From: CAVAVT01 sp963592185
GTDB lineage: Bacteria; Bacillota; Negativicutes; Selenomonadales; Selenomonadaceae
NCBI GenBank assembly: GCA_963592185.1
Contig: CAVAVT010000002.1
Coordinates: 8,514 to 72,513, forward strand
Length of the DNA: 64,000 nt
Direction: 5' to 3'
The first letter of the stretch is position 1. Every line of letters starts with the position of its first letter. A program made the translations under genes and the position numbers. The notes under the pieces were generated by a model that had not been told where the DNA came from, did not search any database, and saw nothing but the letters and a program-made list of their open reading frames with translations. Shown here one piece after another: positions 16,746-25,633 of the stretch.

Positions 16746-17771
16746 TTAGAGGATTCTTCTAATCCAGCCCTCTGGTGCTTCAATCTTGCCCTGCTGGATA
16801 CCGGTAAGAGTATCATACAGCTTCTGGGTAACAGGACCCATCTTTTCCATACCGCTTGGCAGGCAGATTTCCTTACCATGGTCAACAATCTTGCCAACAG
16901 GAGAAATAACAGCCGCTGTACCGCAAAGACCACATTCAGCAAAATCCTTAACCTCGTCAAGTCTTACCTTGCGCTCAGTAACCTTGTAGCCAAGGATATG
17001 CTCAGCTATGTAAAGCAGGGAACGGCGGGTAATTGAAGGAAGAATAGATTCGGATTTCGGTGTAACAATTTCATTGTCCTTTGTTACGAAAATGAAGTTT
17101 GCACCACCAGTTTCCTCAACATAAGTTCTAGTTGCAGGATCAAGGAACATATTTTCATCAAAGCCGTTGTTATGAGCTGTTACATAGGCATGAAGGCTCA
17201 TTGCATAGTTAAGACCAGCCTTGATATGTCCGCTGCCATGTGGAGCTGCACGGTCAAAATCACTTACACAGAGAGTCAGAGGCTTTGCGCCGCCTTTGAA
17301 ATAAGGTCCAACCGGAGTAACAAGAATACGGAACTGGTACTCATCAGAAGGCTTAACACCAATAACCGGACCAGATGCGAACATATAAGGACGAATGTAG
17401 AGAGTTGCTCCAGTTCCATAAGGAGGAACCCATGCTGCATTTGCCTTAACAACCTCATCAACAGCCTCAACAAACTTGTCAACTGGGAAAGGAGGCATCT
17501 CCAGACGCTGTGCAGAGGTATACATACGCTCAGCATTCATATCTGGACGGAATGCAACAATATGTCCATCCTCAGTGGTGTATGCCTTCAGGCCCTCAAA
17601 AACCTCCTGGCAATACTGAAGAATACCAGCACACTCGTTGAGAACAACATTTGAATCCTCAGTAAGAGTGCCTTCCTCCCACTTGCCATCTTTATAGTTA
17701 GCAACATAGCGCTTTGAAGTCGTGCGGTAGTTAAAACCTATATTCGACCAATCCAAATCTACTTTCTCCAT
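16746..17771 (-). CDS. ilvE: Branched-chain amino acid aminotransferase
   Basis: PLP class IV (fold III) aminotransferase interconverting leucine, isoleucine and valine with their keto acids. 341 residues, the long bacterial/eukaryotic-like BCAT subtype. The PLP lysine is in GSGHIKAGLNYA (about 196), EETGGANFIFV is the family signature, and CGTAAVISPVG follows. ATG 17771 has AAGGGG upstream. It is a monocistronic unit with its own promoter and terminator. Confidence 0.96.
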   Translation of the reverse strand: MEKVDLDWSNIGFNYRTTSKRYVANYKDGKWEEGTLTEDSNVVLNECAGILQYCQEVFEGLKAYTTEDGHIVAFRPDMNAERMYTSAQRLEMPPFPVDKFVEAVDEVVKANAAWVPPYGTGATLYIRPYMFASGPVIGVKPSDEYQFRILVTPVGPYFKGGAKPLTLCVSDFDRAAPHGSGHIKAGLNYAMSLHAYVTAHNNGFDENMFLDPATRTYVEETGGANFIFVTKDNEIVTPKSESILPSITRRSLLYIAEHILGYKVTERKVRLDEVKDFAECGLCGTAAVISPVGKIVDHGKEICLPSGMEKMGPVTQKLYDTLTGIQQGKIEAPEGWIRRIL

Positions 17772-17812
17772 AAGAATCCCCTTCCTATATATCTTAGATT
17801 TAATTCTCCATC

Positions 17813-17841
17813 ATTGTAGCACATATATATCTGAATATCAA
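17813..17841 (-). promoter_or_regulatory. Promoter of ilvE
   Basis: TTGATA (17836-17841), 17-base spacer, TACAAT (17813-17818) on the minus strand. The leader is about 35 bases, and I see no T-box or attenuator between promoter and start codon. Confidence 0.8.
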
Positions 17842-18047
17842 ACAGAAATGACAAATTTTATTTAATTTTTTTGCTATATAAACAGTTTTTGTATTTCACT
17901 AATACACAAGTGTATACTCACAGGATTAATTCTGGATAAACCTCCCACCACTTACTGGAGGGAGTTTATTTTCGTAATACTATTTGCACCTTGGTGGCAG
18001 ATTAATTTCTAATGAAATCATCAACCCAAATTTACAATTTCATTTTT
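17842..18047. other. Intergenic stretch between ilvE promoter and rpsI terminator
   Basis: This is the longest gene-free region of the window (17772-18107 in all). Besides the ilvE promoter and rpsI terminator it holds a plus-strand promoter-like pair and a hairpin with T-tract, annotated separately as a candidate small RNA. I see no ORF with a ribosome site. Confidence 0.5.
17889..17972 (+). ncRNA. Candidate plus-strand small RNA (promoter plus terminator)
   Basis: TTGTAT (17889-17894), 18-base spacer and TATACT (17913-17918) would start a transcript near 17925. A hairpin follows (AAAC and TCCC pairing with GGGA and GTTT, about 17938-17967), then TTATTTTC on the plus strand. The transcript would be about 50 bases. 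It is the only plus-strand unit I can propose. The hairpin could instead be a back-up terminator for rpsI. Confidence 0.3.
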
Positions 18048-18087
18048 TAGAAAGAGAAAAACTGCCGTACCCAAAGGATACGGCAGT
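18048..18087 (-). terminator. Rho-independent terminator after rpsI
   Basis: Nine-bp perfect stem ACTGCCGTA / TACGGCAGT with a nine-base loop, followed by TTTTTCTCTTTC on the minus strand. Confidence 0.92.
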
Positions 18088-18107
18088 CCATAATTTGCAA
18101 TAATAAA

Positions 18108-18500
18108 TCAGCGCTTGCTGAACTGGCTTGCCTTACGAGCCTTCTTGAGACCGTACTTACGACGCTCTTTCTCACGAGGATCACGAGTAACGAATCCAGC
18201 CTTCTTAAGAGCAGGACGGAATTCCTTATCGAGCTCCATGAGAGCACGGGTGATACCATGACGAATTGCGCCTGCCTGACCGGAAGCGCCGCCACCTGCA
18301 ACGTTGGCGATAACGTCATACTTATCAACTGTTTCAGTAAGGTTGAGAGGCTGACGAACGATGAGCTCGAGAGTCTTCAAACCGAAGTACTCAGCCATGT
18401 CGCGGCCATTGATGGTGATTTTGCCTTCACCTGGAACCAGACGAACTCTGGCAACCGAAGTTTTTCTGCGGCCTGTGCCGTAGTAGCTGACTAATGCCAT
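18108..18500 (-). CDS. rpsI: 30S ribosomal protein S9
   Basis: Small-subunit head protein whose C-terminal tail reaches the P-site tRNA. 130 residues, normal length. It starts ALVSYYGTGRRKTSVARVRLVPG and ends in the basic tail RKYGLKKARKASQFSKR, ending in the conserved Lys-Arg. ATG 18500 has GGAGG ten bases upstream. It follows rplM by 24 bases in the universal rplM-rpsI pair and is closed by a strong terminator. Confidence 0.98.
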   Translation of the reverse strand: MALVSYYGTGRRKTSVARVRLVPGEGKITINGRDMAEYFGLKTLELIVRQPLNLTETVDKYDVIANVAGGGASGQAGAIRHGITRALMELDKEFRPALKKAGFVTRDPREKERRKYGLKKARKASQFSKR

Positions 18501-18524
18501 GAATATTGTTCCTCCTTCCAGATA

Positions 18525-18965
18525 TTAACGAATGTTGAGCTTAAGCTCTTCCGGCTGCTGTGCAGCATGCGGATGCTCAGCACCAGCGTATACATTAAGC
18601 TTACGGTACATCTGTGCACCGAGACGATTCTTAGGAAGCATTCCACGAACAGCCATCTCAATGACTCTCTCTGGGAACTTCTGCATCATCTGTCCAGCAG
18701 GTGTAAAAGTAGTACCGCCATTATATCCGGAGTGACGGAAATAGGTCTTGTCCGTCAACTTCTTTCCTGTGAATACTGCCTTTGCCGCATTGATAACGAT
18801 TACGAAATCACCAGTATCAACATGCGGAGTAAAGGTAGGTTTATTTTTACCGCGAAGCACTTTTGCGACCTCGGCAGCGAGTCTACCGACTGTCTGGCCT
18901 TCAGCGTCTACAACATACCATTTGCGTTCAATGTTTGATTCATTCGCCATAAACGTTGTCTTCAT
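18525..18965 (-). CDS. rplM: 50S ribosomal protein L13
   Basis: Early-assembly large-subunit protein. 146 residues: RKWYVVDAEGQTVGRLAAEVAKVLRGK, DTGDFVIVINAAK, TYFRHSGYNGG and AVRGMLPKNRLG are conserved L13 blocks. ATG 18965 has GGAGG eight bases upstream; an internal ATG at codon 6 lacks one. A strong promoter lies about 105 bases upstream, giving a leader of roughly 100 bases that could fold and may allow feedback by L13. Confidence 0.98.
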   Translation of the reverse strand: MKTTFMANESNIERKWYVVDAEGQTVGRLAAEVAKVLRGKNKPTFTPHVDTGDFVIVINAAKAVFTGKKLTDKTYFRHSGYNGGTTFTPAGQMMQKFPERVIEMAVRGMLPKNRLGAQMYRKLNVYAGAEHPHAAQQPEELKLNIR

Positions 18966-19065
18966 GCGATATCCCTCCCTGTTATTTTTGTTATTTTTAA
19001 AATTAATATGTTTGCTGTCATCGTGTTATCCGGGGCTAGTGGAAGCACGGTGCACAACTCACATG
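18966..19065 (-). promoter_or_regulatory. Long leader of rplM-rpsI
   Basis: About 100 untranslated bases precede rplM. Complementary pieces (ACCG with CGGAT, GTTGTG with CACGA) could form an imperfect stem around 19020-19060. L13 leaders with autoregulation are known in Bacillales; I cannot match this one to them by eye. Confidence 0.3.
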
Positions 19066-19070
19066 AAAAT

Positions 19071-19099
19071 ATTTTAATAAAAATACTTCCTGAAGTCAA
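19071..19099 (-). promoter_or_regulatory. Promoter of rplM-rpsI
   Basis: TTGACT (19094-19099), 17-base spacer, TAAAAT (19071-19076) on the minus strand, immediately after the aminotransferase gene. Confidence 0.8.
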
Positions 19100-19123
19100 G
19101 CTTTTTTTCTTTACAATTATTTT

Positions 19124-20335
19124 TTATAGAGGATGGGGGACATCTTTTTCCTCATTATAATCCTCAGCCAGCTTTGCGAATAATGGCAGAGAACGGCGTA
19201 TGGTATCTGTGCTTATGCAGTAGGAAGCACGGAAATATCCCGGACAGCCAAAATCAGTGCCTGGAACCAAAAGCAAATCATACTTTTTAGCTTTCTCGCA
19301 AAATGCATAGTCATCCTCTTCCAGACATTTTGGAAACAAATAGAATGCTCCCTGTGGCTTCTGACATGTAAATCCTGCATCTATAAGTCCCTGATAGAGA
19401 AGCTGTCCATTTAATTTATAGGTCTCAATATCAGATGGCATTCCTGCACAGCGTGCCACAACTAGCTGCCACAGCGAGGGCGCATTCACGTGGGTAAGTA
19501 TGCGGCCAGCACCTGCGATTGCACCAAATACAGCAGGAAAATCCGCTACTTCATCGGGAATCACAACATAGCCTATGCGCTCCCCCGGAAGGGAAAAGGA
19601 TTTGCTGTAGGAATAGCATACCAAAGTATTAGCATAGTATTTAGTAACGTAAGGGACACTGTATCCCTCAAATGCTATCTCTCTGTAAGGCTCATCAGAA
19701 ATAATGAATATTGCATGTCCATATTCCTTCTGTTTTTCTTCCAGAATAGCCGCCAATTTCTTGATGGTTTCTTCAGAATAAACTACACCGCTTGGGTTAT
19801 TCGGGGAGTTGACTATTACAGCCTTTGTATGGGGAGTTATCAGCCCAGCAAAAGCTTCAAAATTAATCTGAAAATCCTCTGTCTGTGCTGGAACAACAAC
19901 CAATTTTGCTCCTGTAGATTCTACAAAGCAGCGGTATTCCGGGAAAAAAGGCGCAAAGGTTATAAATTCATCATTCTCTTCAGCCAGTGCCTTGAAGCAG
20001 ATGGTAATTGCCGCTGCTGCGCCAGCTGTCATGAACAAATTTTTGCCAGTAAAGGAAGTTCCAAAACGGTCATTAATGCTTTTTGCCAAAGTCTCCCTTA
20101 CAGCAGGATTTCCTGGTGCAATGGTGTATCCATGAATCTCCTGTGGAGACATTTCATTTAATACATCAATAGCCGCCTGTTTTACAAAATCAGGTGTTGG
20201 AACATTGGGATTTCCAAGACTGAAATCATAGACATTTTCCTCTCCAACTTCCTGTGCCCTTTTGCGGCCATATTCAAAAATAGTTCTGATTGTGGACTTT
20301 TTAGTGCCAAGCTCATAGCATGTAGCTGATACCAT
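19124..20335 (-). CDS. Class I/II pyridoxal-phosphate aminotransferase
   Basis: Fold-type I aminotransferase resembling aspartate aminotransferases. 403 residues. VNSPNNPSGVVY, IISDEPYREIAF and the PLP lysine in CYSYSKSFSLPGERIGYV are clear; YFRASYCIS near the C-terminus holds the carboxylate-binding Arg. Substrate not determinable. ATG 20335 has a GGGGG-type ribosome site eight bases upstream; the longer frame to 20353 has none. It follows the siroheme-decarboxylase-like pair by 26 bases, so it may share its transcript, which is not an obvious pathway link. Confidence 0.9.
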   Translation of the reverse strand: MVSATCYELGTKKSTIRTIFEYGRKRAQEVGEENVYDFSLGNPNVPTPDFVKQAAIDVLNEMSPQEIHGYTIAPGNPAVRETLAKSINDRFGTSFTGKNLFMTAGAAAAITICFKALAEENDEFITFAPFFPEYRCFVESTGAKLVVVPAQTEDFQINFEAFAGLITPHTKAVIVNSPNNPSGVVYSEETIKKLAAILEEKQKEYGHAIFIISDEPYREIAFEGYSVPYVTKYYANTLVCYSYSKSFSLPGERIGYVVIPDEVADFPAVFGAIAGAGRILTHVNAPSLWQLVVARCAGMPSDIETYKLNGQLLYQGLIDAGFTCQKPQGAFYLFPKCLEEDDYAFCEKAKKYDLLLVPGTDFGCPGYFRASYCISTDTIRRSLPLFAKLAEDYNEEKDVPHPL

Positions 20336-20361
20336 TATACCTACCCCCTGCACTGCAGCAA

Positions 20362-20835
20362 TTATTCACAAAAATATTTCATGCTGGTCTTTTTATATTC
20401 CTTAACCGTATACATCATAGCAACATCTGACTTTGCAAGACCTGTCTGTGAAGCTAAGTTTTCAACCAAACTCTCACATTCATTCCTGCTATGGGCATGT
20501 ACCATAGTATAAAGGTTATATTGCCAATTATCCGTTGTCACACGGTCATAACAGTGTGACACAGCTGGACTCTCGCACATGATTTTTGCTACCTCTTCCA
20601 GCCTGTCAGCTGATACCTTCCAGGCACATAGGCAGTTTGTCTGGAATCCGGCAGCCCTATGCCTCAGCACAGCCCCCATTTTCCGGATTTCACCGTACTC
20701 CTTCATTAGTCTCAGTCTGCCTATGACCTGTGCCTCTGTAACGTCCAAGTCCTTTGCTATTTTCTCGTAAGGCTTGCGGCATAAGGGCAGTCCCTCCTGC
20801 ACAGCTCTTATAATTTTCTTATCCAGCTCGTCCAT
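20362..20835 (-). CDS. ahbB: AhbB-like siroheme decarboxylase subunit (Lrp/AsnC fold)
   Basis: Likely subunit of the enzyme removing two carboxyl groups from sirohaem to give 12,18-didecarboxysirohaem, the alternative haem route. 157 residues: an AsnC-type helix-turn-helix (about 1-60), then an effector-like domain. IRKMGAVLRHRAAGFQTNCLCAW is the recognisable AhbB block and carries the conserved Arg-His; TTDNWQYNLYTMVHA follows. ATG 20835 has GGAGG seven bases upstream. It pairs with ahbA 12 bases away. An Lrp-type regulator is the main alternative, but the adjacent dissimilar pair favours Ahb. Confidence 0.75.
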   Translation of the reverse strand: MDELDKKIIRAVQEGLPLCRKPYEKIAKDLDVTEAQVIGRLRLMKEYGEIRKMGAVLRHRAAGFQTNCLCAWKVSADRLEEVAKIMCESPAVSHCYDRVTTDNWQYNLYTMVHAHSRNECESLVENLASQTGLAKSDVAMMYTVKEYKKTSMKYFCE

Positions 20836-20847
20836 GTATGCCCCTCC

Positions 20848-21300
20848 TTACTTAAGCTTGAATTTAACATCTATCTTGTACTTATGATTAGCTACAAGAT
20901 CCATCATATCTATTACACCATCAAGAGCACGAATTTCAGACAATACTTCCTTCTTCACATCCTCATCTGGAGTAAGAAGTGTAAACCAGAGGTTGTATTC
21001 CCCTTCTCTTTGGTAATTATGGGTAACAAAGGTATAGGAATTAATTGCCTGAGCTACATCCTCCAACGAATCCTCCGAAACCTTTACAGCAACGAGAGTT
21101 CCATTATATCCAAGTTTTCCGGAATCAAAAAACGGACCAATTTTACGGATATATCCGTCCCTCTTCAGTTCCTCAAGCCTATGAAGCACGGTGCTTTCAT
21201 CTGAGTCCAGCTTATCTGCCAGCACCTGAAAGGGTCTGGAATCCAATGGCATTTCCTGCTGAAGAAGATTCAAGAGCGCCTTGTCAAAACCTGTAAGCAT
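20848..21300 (-). CDS. ahbA: AhbA-like siroheme decarboxylase subunit (Lrp/AsnC fold)
   Basis: Partner of the AhbB-like gene downstream; the two families form a heterodimer in known systems. 150 residues with an N-terminal helix-turn-helix and DGYIRKIGPFFDSGKLGYNGTLVAVKV, where AhbB has RKMGAVLRHR, followed by THNYQREGEYNLWFTL. ATG 21300 has GGAGG seven bases upstream; the TTG codon before it is in frame but closer to the site. It starts 11 bases after engB ends. Confidence 0.75.
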   Translation of the reverse strand: MLTGFDKALLNLLQQEMPLDSRPFQVLADKLDSDESTVLHRLEELKRDGYIRKIGPFFDSGKLGYNGTLVAVKVSEDSLEDVAQAINSYTFVTHNYQREGEYNLWFTLLTPDEDVKKEVLSEIRALDGVIDMMDLVANHKYKIDVKFKLK

Positions 21301-21311
21301 CAATATCCCTC

Positions 21312-21929
21312 CTACTCTGCCAAAACATTTCCTATCACATCAAGAAGCTCCAATCTTCCCTCGTTTTTCACTGAGGAATATGGCAGCACATCCAGCTCCT
21401 TGATACCAAGTTTATTTTTTATATTGCGTATACTTTCAGCCTGCTGCTTCTTGCCAATTTTGTCAGCCTTGGTTGCAATAACCAGCACTGGAAGTCCATT
21501 TTCCACCAGCCAGTTGAACATTTCAATATCTGACGCCATTGGGTCATGCCTTATATCAATCAGCTGACATACAAACTGCAGCTCCTTGGAATTTAAAAGG
21601 TATTCACTTATGAATTTTGACCAGGTTTTACGCCGCTCTTTTCCAGTTTTTGCATAACCATAGCCAGGAAGATCCACCAGATAAAAATTTTTGCGTTCCG
21701 TGTCATCCTCTATTTTGACACCTATATCATAAAAATTAATTGTCTGGGTTTTTCCAGGCTGGGAGCTTACCCTTGCAAGATTTTTAACCCTTGTAAGGGA
21801 GTTTATCAGGGATGATTTGCCCACATTGGACCTTCCGATAAAAACAATTTCCTTCTGCGGCAGCTCTGGATATTGATCTATCCTGACAGCAGAAACGCAG
21901 TATTTCGCCTGTGTAACCACCACATTCAT
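21312..21929 (-). CDS. engB: Ribosome-biogenesis GTPase EngB/YsxC
   Basis: GTPase needed for large-subunit assembly. P-loop GRSNVGKSSLINSL, switch region SSQPGKTQTINFY, LVDLPGYGYAK (G3) and ATKADKIGK (G4) are complete. I choose ATG 21929 (205 residues) because GGGG lies eight bases upstream and the N-terminus then has the usual length. An ATG at 21947, only two bases from GAGG, would add six residues. It follows lon almost without gap, as is common in Firmicutes. Confidence 0.95.
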   Translation of the reverse strand: MNVVVTQAKYCVSAVRIDQYPELPQKEIVFIGRSNVGKSSLINSLTRVKNLARVSSQPGKTQTINFYDIGVKIEDDTERKNFYLVDLPGYGYAKTGKERRKTWSKFISEYLLNSKELQFVCQLIDIRHDPMASDIEMFNWLVENGLPVLVIATKADKIGKKQQAESIRNIKNKLGIKELDVLPYSSVKNEGRLELLDVIGNVLAE

Positions 21930-21951
21930 CAGCTTTTCCCCATCCATATCC

Positions 21952-24276
21952 TCACCTACTTTCTACAGCATTCTCAACCAATGCATTCTTCAGTACAGTG
22001 TCCATATTATCTGTTGGAATAAATTTCATATTTTCACGGACAATTTCCGGCAGTTCATCAATATCCCGTTCATTTTCCTTTGGCAGAATTATTATCTTCT
22101 TGCCTTCACGGTAAGCAGCGAGAACCTTTTCCTTGAGTCCGCCTATTGCCATAACTCTGCCCCTAAGGGTAATTTCACCAGTCATGGCAACATCTCCTCT
22201 AACCTTCTTGCCAGTCAATGCGGATATTACAGCTGTAGCTATTGTTATGCCCGCTGAAGGACCATCCTTCGGAACAGCCCCCTCCGGACAGTGGATATGA
22301 ATGTCATTTTTTTCATAGAAATTTTCAGGTATTTTAAGTGCTTTTGCCCTGCTCCTGATATAGGATATTCCAGCCTGTGCAGACTCCTGCATAACATCTC
22401 CAAGCTGTCCTGTGAGATTTATCTTGCCTTTGCCCTTTAATACAGTTGCTTCAACTGGAAGAAGGGTTCCCCCTACCTCAGTCCATGCCATACCGGCTAC
22501 AACACCAACAGCATCATTATTGTCATTTTTAGAATGAGGATACTTAGGCTTTCCAAGATAGGACTCCAGATTTTTGGTGGTAATCCTAATGGTTTTCTTG
22601 GTACCCTCCACAAGCTGTCTTGCAGATTTCATACAGATACGCCCAATGACACGTTCGAGTTCACGCACACCGGATTCCCTGGTATACTCGTCAATCATCT
22701 TCTCGATAACATCCTTGCCAAACTGGAGCTGTTTAGGCAGCAATCCATTTTGCTCACGGCAGCGATTGACCAAATAACGCTTGGCTATCTCCAATTTTTC
22801 ATTTTCAGTATATGAAGATAATGTGATAATTTCCATTCTGTCCCTAAGAGGTCTGGGGATTCCGCCTAAATCATTGGCGGTAACAATCCAAAAGACTTTG
22901 GATAAGTCAAATGGCACATCAAGATAATTGTCGGTAAAGGTAGAATTCTGGGCTGGATCCAATACCTCCAGCAGAGCTGCAGTAGGATCTCCCTTATAAT
23001 CTCCAGCAATCTTGTCAATTTCATCTAACAAGAAAACTGGATTTTTTGTTTCAGCTTTATTAATGTTTTCAATAATACGGCCAGGAATTGCACCGACATA
23101 GGTTCTTCTATGCCCCCTTATGGATGCCTCATCTCTGACACCGCCAAGGGATGCTCTGACAAACTTACGTCCAATGGAACGGGCAATTGATGAAGCAAGG
23201 GAAGTTTTTCCCACACCTGGGGGACCAACTAGACAGAGAATAGGAGCCTTGCTGTTATTGCCAACCAGCTGATGCACCGCTATAAACTCCAAAATGCGCT
23301 CTTTGACCTTTTTCAGACCGTAATGGTCCTCGTCAAGAATTTTCTCTGCTGAAAGAATATCCGTGTTATCTGGAGTTTCATTATACCATGGAAGCTTCAG
23401 AAGCCATTCAATATAGGTTCTAACTACATCAGCTTCAGCGGAATAATTCGACATCTGTCCCAGTCTGGTAATTTGCTCTGTAACAGTCTTTTGAACGTAT
23501 TCTGGATAATGTCCTTCACTTAGCTGCTTTTTATATTTATCTCCAGAATCATCTTCATCCTCACCTAGCTCAACCCGGATTGCACGCATTTGCTCGTGGA
23601 GGTAATATTCCTTCTGCTGTCTGGTAAGACGCTTTGCCACACGCTTTCTGATGCGCTTTTCCATTTCAAGAAGATCCAGCTCACGGCCAATAAATGAATA
23701 CAGAAGCTCCAATCTTTCCTTAATATCCTGTATCTCAAGAAGCTGCTGCTGTTCCTCAAATTTAAGATCCAGATGACCTATTATAATGTCAGCCATACGG
23801 ACAGGATCATCAAGGGTATTAACAGTAACAATAGCGTTAGGAGGCATACGTTTGCTGAGCTTCAGCCAGCGTTCAAATTCGTGGACAAGGGTTCTAAGCA
23901 AAACCTCGGTATCCTTGTCTGTGGGAATATCATAATCAATGGCTTCTATTTCAGCTTCCACATAGGTTCCCTTATTGGTGCAGTTTTTAATGATACCTCT
24001 ATGGCTGCCTTCCACCAGCAGGCGCACAGCGCCGCCGGTAAGTTTCAACATCTGCTTGATTGTAGCCACAGTACCAACACTGTACAGATCCTCTATCTTC
24101 GGCTCATCTAAATCCGGATCCTTTTGTGCCACCAGGAAAATCTCCTGATTTCCAAGCATTGCCTGTTCCATAGCTGCTATAGATGCAGGTCTGCCCACAT
24201 CCAAATTAACAACCATAAAAGGAAAAACCACCATTCCACGAAGTGGAAGAAGCGGATAGCTTTTTACTTCTGACAT
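21952..24276 (-). CDS. lon: ATP-dependent protease Lon
   Basis: Cytoplasmic AAA+ protease degrading misfolded and regulatory proteins. 774 residues: N-terminal LON substrate domain (about 5-200), coiled middle part, AAA+ module with Walker A GPPGVGKTSLA (about 352) and Walker B VFLLDEIDK, then the proteolytic domain with catalytic Ser in PKDGPSAG (about 673) and Lys in GGLKEKVLAA (about 714). ATG 24276 has AGGAGG five bases upstream. It follows clpX across a terminator with little room for a promoter, so read-through may supply it. I see no CIRCE or CtsR-type operator. Confidence 0.98.
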   Translation of the reverse strand: MSEVKSYPLLPLRGMVVFPFMVVNLDVGRPASIAAMEQAMLGNQEIFLVAQKDPDLDEPKIEDLYSVGTVATIKQMLKLTGGAVRLLVEGSHRGIIKNCTNKGTYVEAEIEAIDYDIPTDKDTEVLLRTLVHEFERWLKLSKRMPPNAIVTVNTLDDPVRMADIIIGHLDLKFEEQQQLLEIQDIKERLELLYSFIGRELDLLEMEKRIRKRVAKRLTRQQKEYYLHEQMRAIRVELGEDEDDSGDKYKKQLSEGHYPEYVQKTVTEQITRLGQMSNYSAEADVVRTYIEWLLKLPWYNETPDNTDILSAEKILDEDHYGLKKVKERILEFIAVHQLVGNNSKAPILCLVGPPGVGKTSLASSIARSIGRKFVRASLGGVRDEASIRGHRRTYVGAIPGRIIENINKAETKNPVFLLDEIDKIAGDYKGDPTAALLEVLDPAQNSTFTDNYLDVPFDLSKVFWIVTANDLGGIPRPLRDRMEIITLSSYTENEKLEIAKRYLVNRCREQNGLLPKQLQFGKDVIEKMIDEYTRESGVRELERVIGRICMKSARQLVEGTKKTIRITTKNLESYLGKPKYPHSKNDNNDAVGVVAGMAWTEVGGTLLPVEATVLKGKGKINLTGQLGDVMQESAQAGISYIRSRAKALKIPENFYEKNDIHIHCPEGAVPKDGPSAGITIATAVISALTGKKVRGDVAMTGEITLRGRVMAIGGLKEKVLAAYREGKKIIILPKENERDIDELPEIVRENMKFIPTDNMDTVLKNALVENAVESR

Positions 24277-24298
24277 AAAAACCTCCTAGCATCTATTA

Positions 24299-24330
24299 AT
24301 AAAAAAGGCGCTGCTAAAAAGCAACGCCTC
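24299..24330 (-). terminator. Rho-independent terminator between clpX and lon
   Basis: Stem AGGCGTTGC / GCAGCGCCT (9 bp, one G-T pair) with a six-base loop, then six T on the minus strand. Confidence 0.88.
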
Positions 24331-24350
24331 TTATCCAAAATACAACTGTA

Positions 24351-25622
24351 TCAAGCCGAAGCTTCTTTGTCCAAGACCTTACTTGCTTTACTGTCAATGG
24401 TCAGGACCGGATCCTTATGCTCGGCAACGACTTCCTTGGTAACTCTGCAGACTGAAGCGCCGTCTATGGAAGGAATCTCATACATTACATTGCACATAAT
24501 TCCTTCTATAATTGCCCTCAATCCACGAGCACCAGTCTTACGCTTGAGTGCCTCCTGGGCAATCAGCTTCAAGGCATCGTCGTCGAATTCCAGCTTAACA
24601 CCGTCCAGCTCCAACAAACGCTTATACTGCTTAACCAAAGCATTTTTAGGCTCAGTAAGGATACTGATTAATACTTCCTCTGTCAGAGCTTCTAATGTAA
24701 CGACAACAGGGACACGCCCTACAAACTCAGGTATCAGTCCGTGGGAAATCAAGTCCTCAGGCTGTACCTCTTTAAGGAGTTCCTCTGACTCTGCACTATC
24801 CTTGGAACGAATGTCCGCACCAAAGCCAAGGCTCTTATTCCCCTTGCGGTCAGATATTATATCATCCAGACCTGGGAAAGCTCCACCGCAAATAAACAAA
24901 ATATTTGTGGTATCAATCTGAATAACTTCCTGATGTGGATGCTTCCTGCCGCCCTGTGGAGGAACAGACGCCAAAGTACCCTCAAGAATCTTCAAAAGTG
25001 CCTGCTGAACACCCTCGCCGGATACGTCACGGGTAATTGACCGATTCTCACACTTCTTTGCAATCTTGTCGATTTCATCGATATAGATTATGCCATGCTG
25101 TGCTTTTTCTACATCGTAATCAGCTGCCTGTATGAGCTTCAGCAGAATATTTTCTACATCCTCTCCCACATATCCAGCCTCAGTAAGCGATGTGGCATCA
25201 GCTATGGCAAAGGGCACATTCAGTATCCTTGCCAAAGTCTGAGCAAGCAGGGTCTTGCCGCTTCCGGTGGGTCCCAGCATGAGAATGTTGGATTTTTGAA
25301 GCTCCACATCCTCATTTTTGGAATCCTTCATATTTATGCGCTTATAGTGGTTATATACAGCCACAGAAAGAACCTTCTTGGCTTCATCCTGTCCAATGAC
25401 ATACTGGTCAAGAATCGCCCTTATTTCCTTAGGCTTTGGCACTTCCTTAAGCGCAACTCCTACATCCTCGCCAAACTCATCTGCGATAATTTCATTGCAA
25501 AGCTCAATGCACTCATTACATATATAGACACCTGGTCCAGCAACAAGCTTCCGAACCTGCTCCTGTGATTTCCCACAAAAGGAACACTTGAGCCGGCCCT
25601 TTTCCTCACCAAACTTCATCAT
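24351..25622 (-). CDS. clpX: ATP-dependent Clp protease ATPase subunit ClpX
   Basis: AAA+ unfoldase feeding ClpP. 423 residues. N-terminal zinc-binding domain with CSFCGKSQ and CNECIELC (about 13-42), Walker A LGPTGSGKTLLAQ (about 117), Walker B IIYIDEIDKI, and the pore and ClpP-binding loops (GYVGEDVE; LIPEFVGRVP nearby). ATG 25622 has AAGGG seven bases upstream; the next codon is also ATG. It follows clpP by 11 bases in the tig-clpP-clpX order typical of bacteria. Confidence 0.98.
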   Translation of the reverse strand: MMKFGEEKGRLKCSFCGKSQEQVRKLVAGPGVYICNECIELCNEIIADEFGEDVGVALKEVPKPKEIRAILDQYVIGQDEAKKVLSVAVYNHYKRINMKDSKNEDVELQKSNILMLGPTGSGKTLLAQTLARILNVPFAIADATSLTEAGYVGEDVENILLKLIQAADYDVEKAQHGIIYIDEIDKIAKKCENRSITRDVSGEGVQQALLKILEGTLASVPPQGGRKHPHQEVIQIDTTNILFICGGAFPGLDDIISDRKGNKSLGFGADIRSKDSAESEELLKEVQPEDLISHGLIPEFVGRVPVVVTLEALTEEVLISILTEPKNALVKQYKRLLELDGVKLEFDDDALKLIAQEALKRKTGARGLRAIIEGIMCNVMYEIPSIDGASVCRVTKEVVAEHKDPVLTIDSKASKVLDKEASA

Positions 25623-25633
25623 GACATCACCCT

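Noticed and set aside
18966..19065. A confident L13 autoregulatory leader
   Set aside because: A leader of the right size exists, but the pairing I can draw is broken by an internal loop and I cannot confirm the known consensus by eye.
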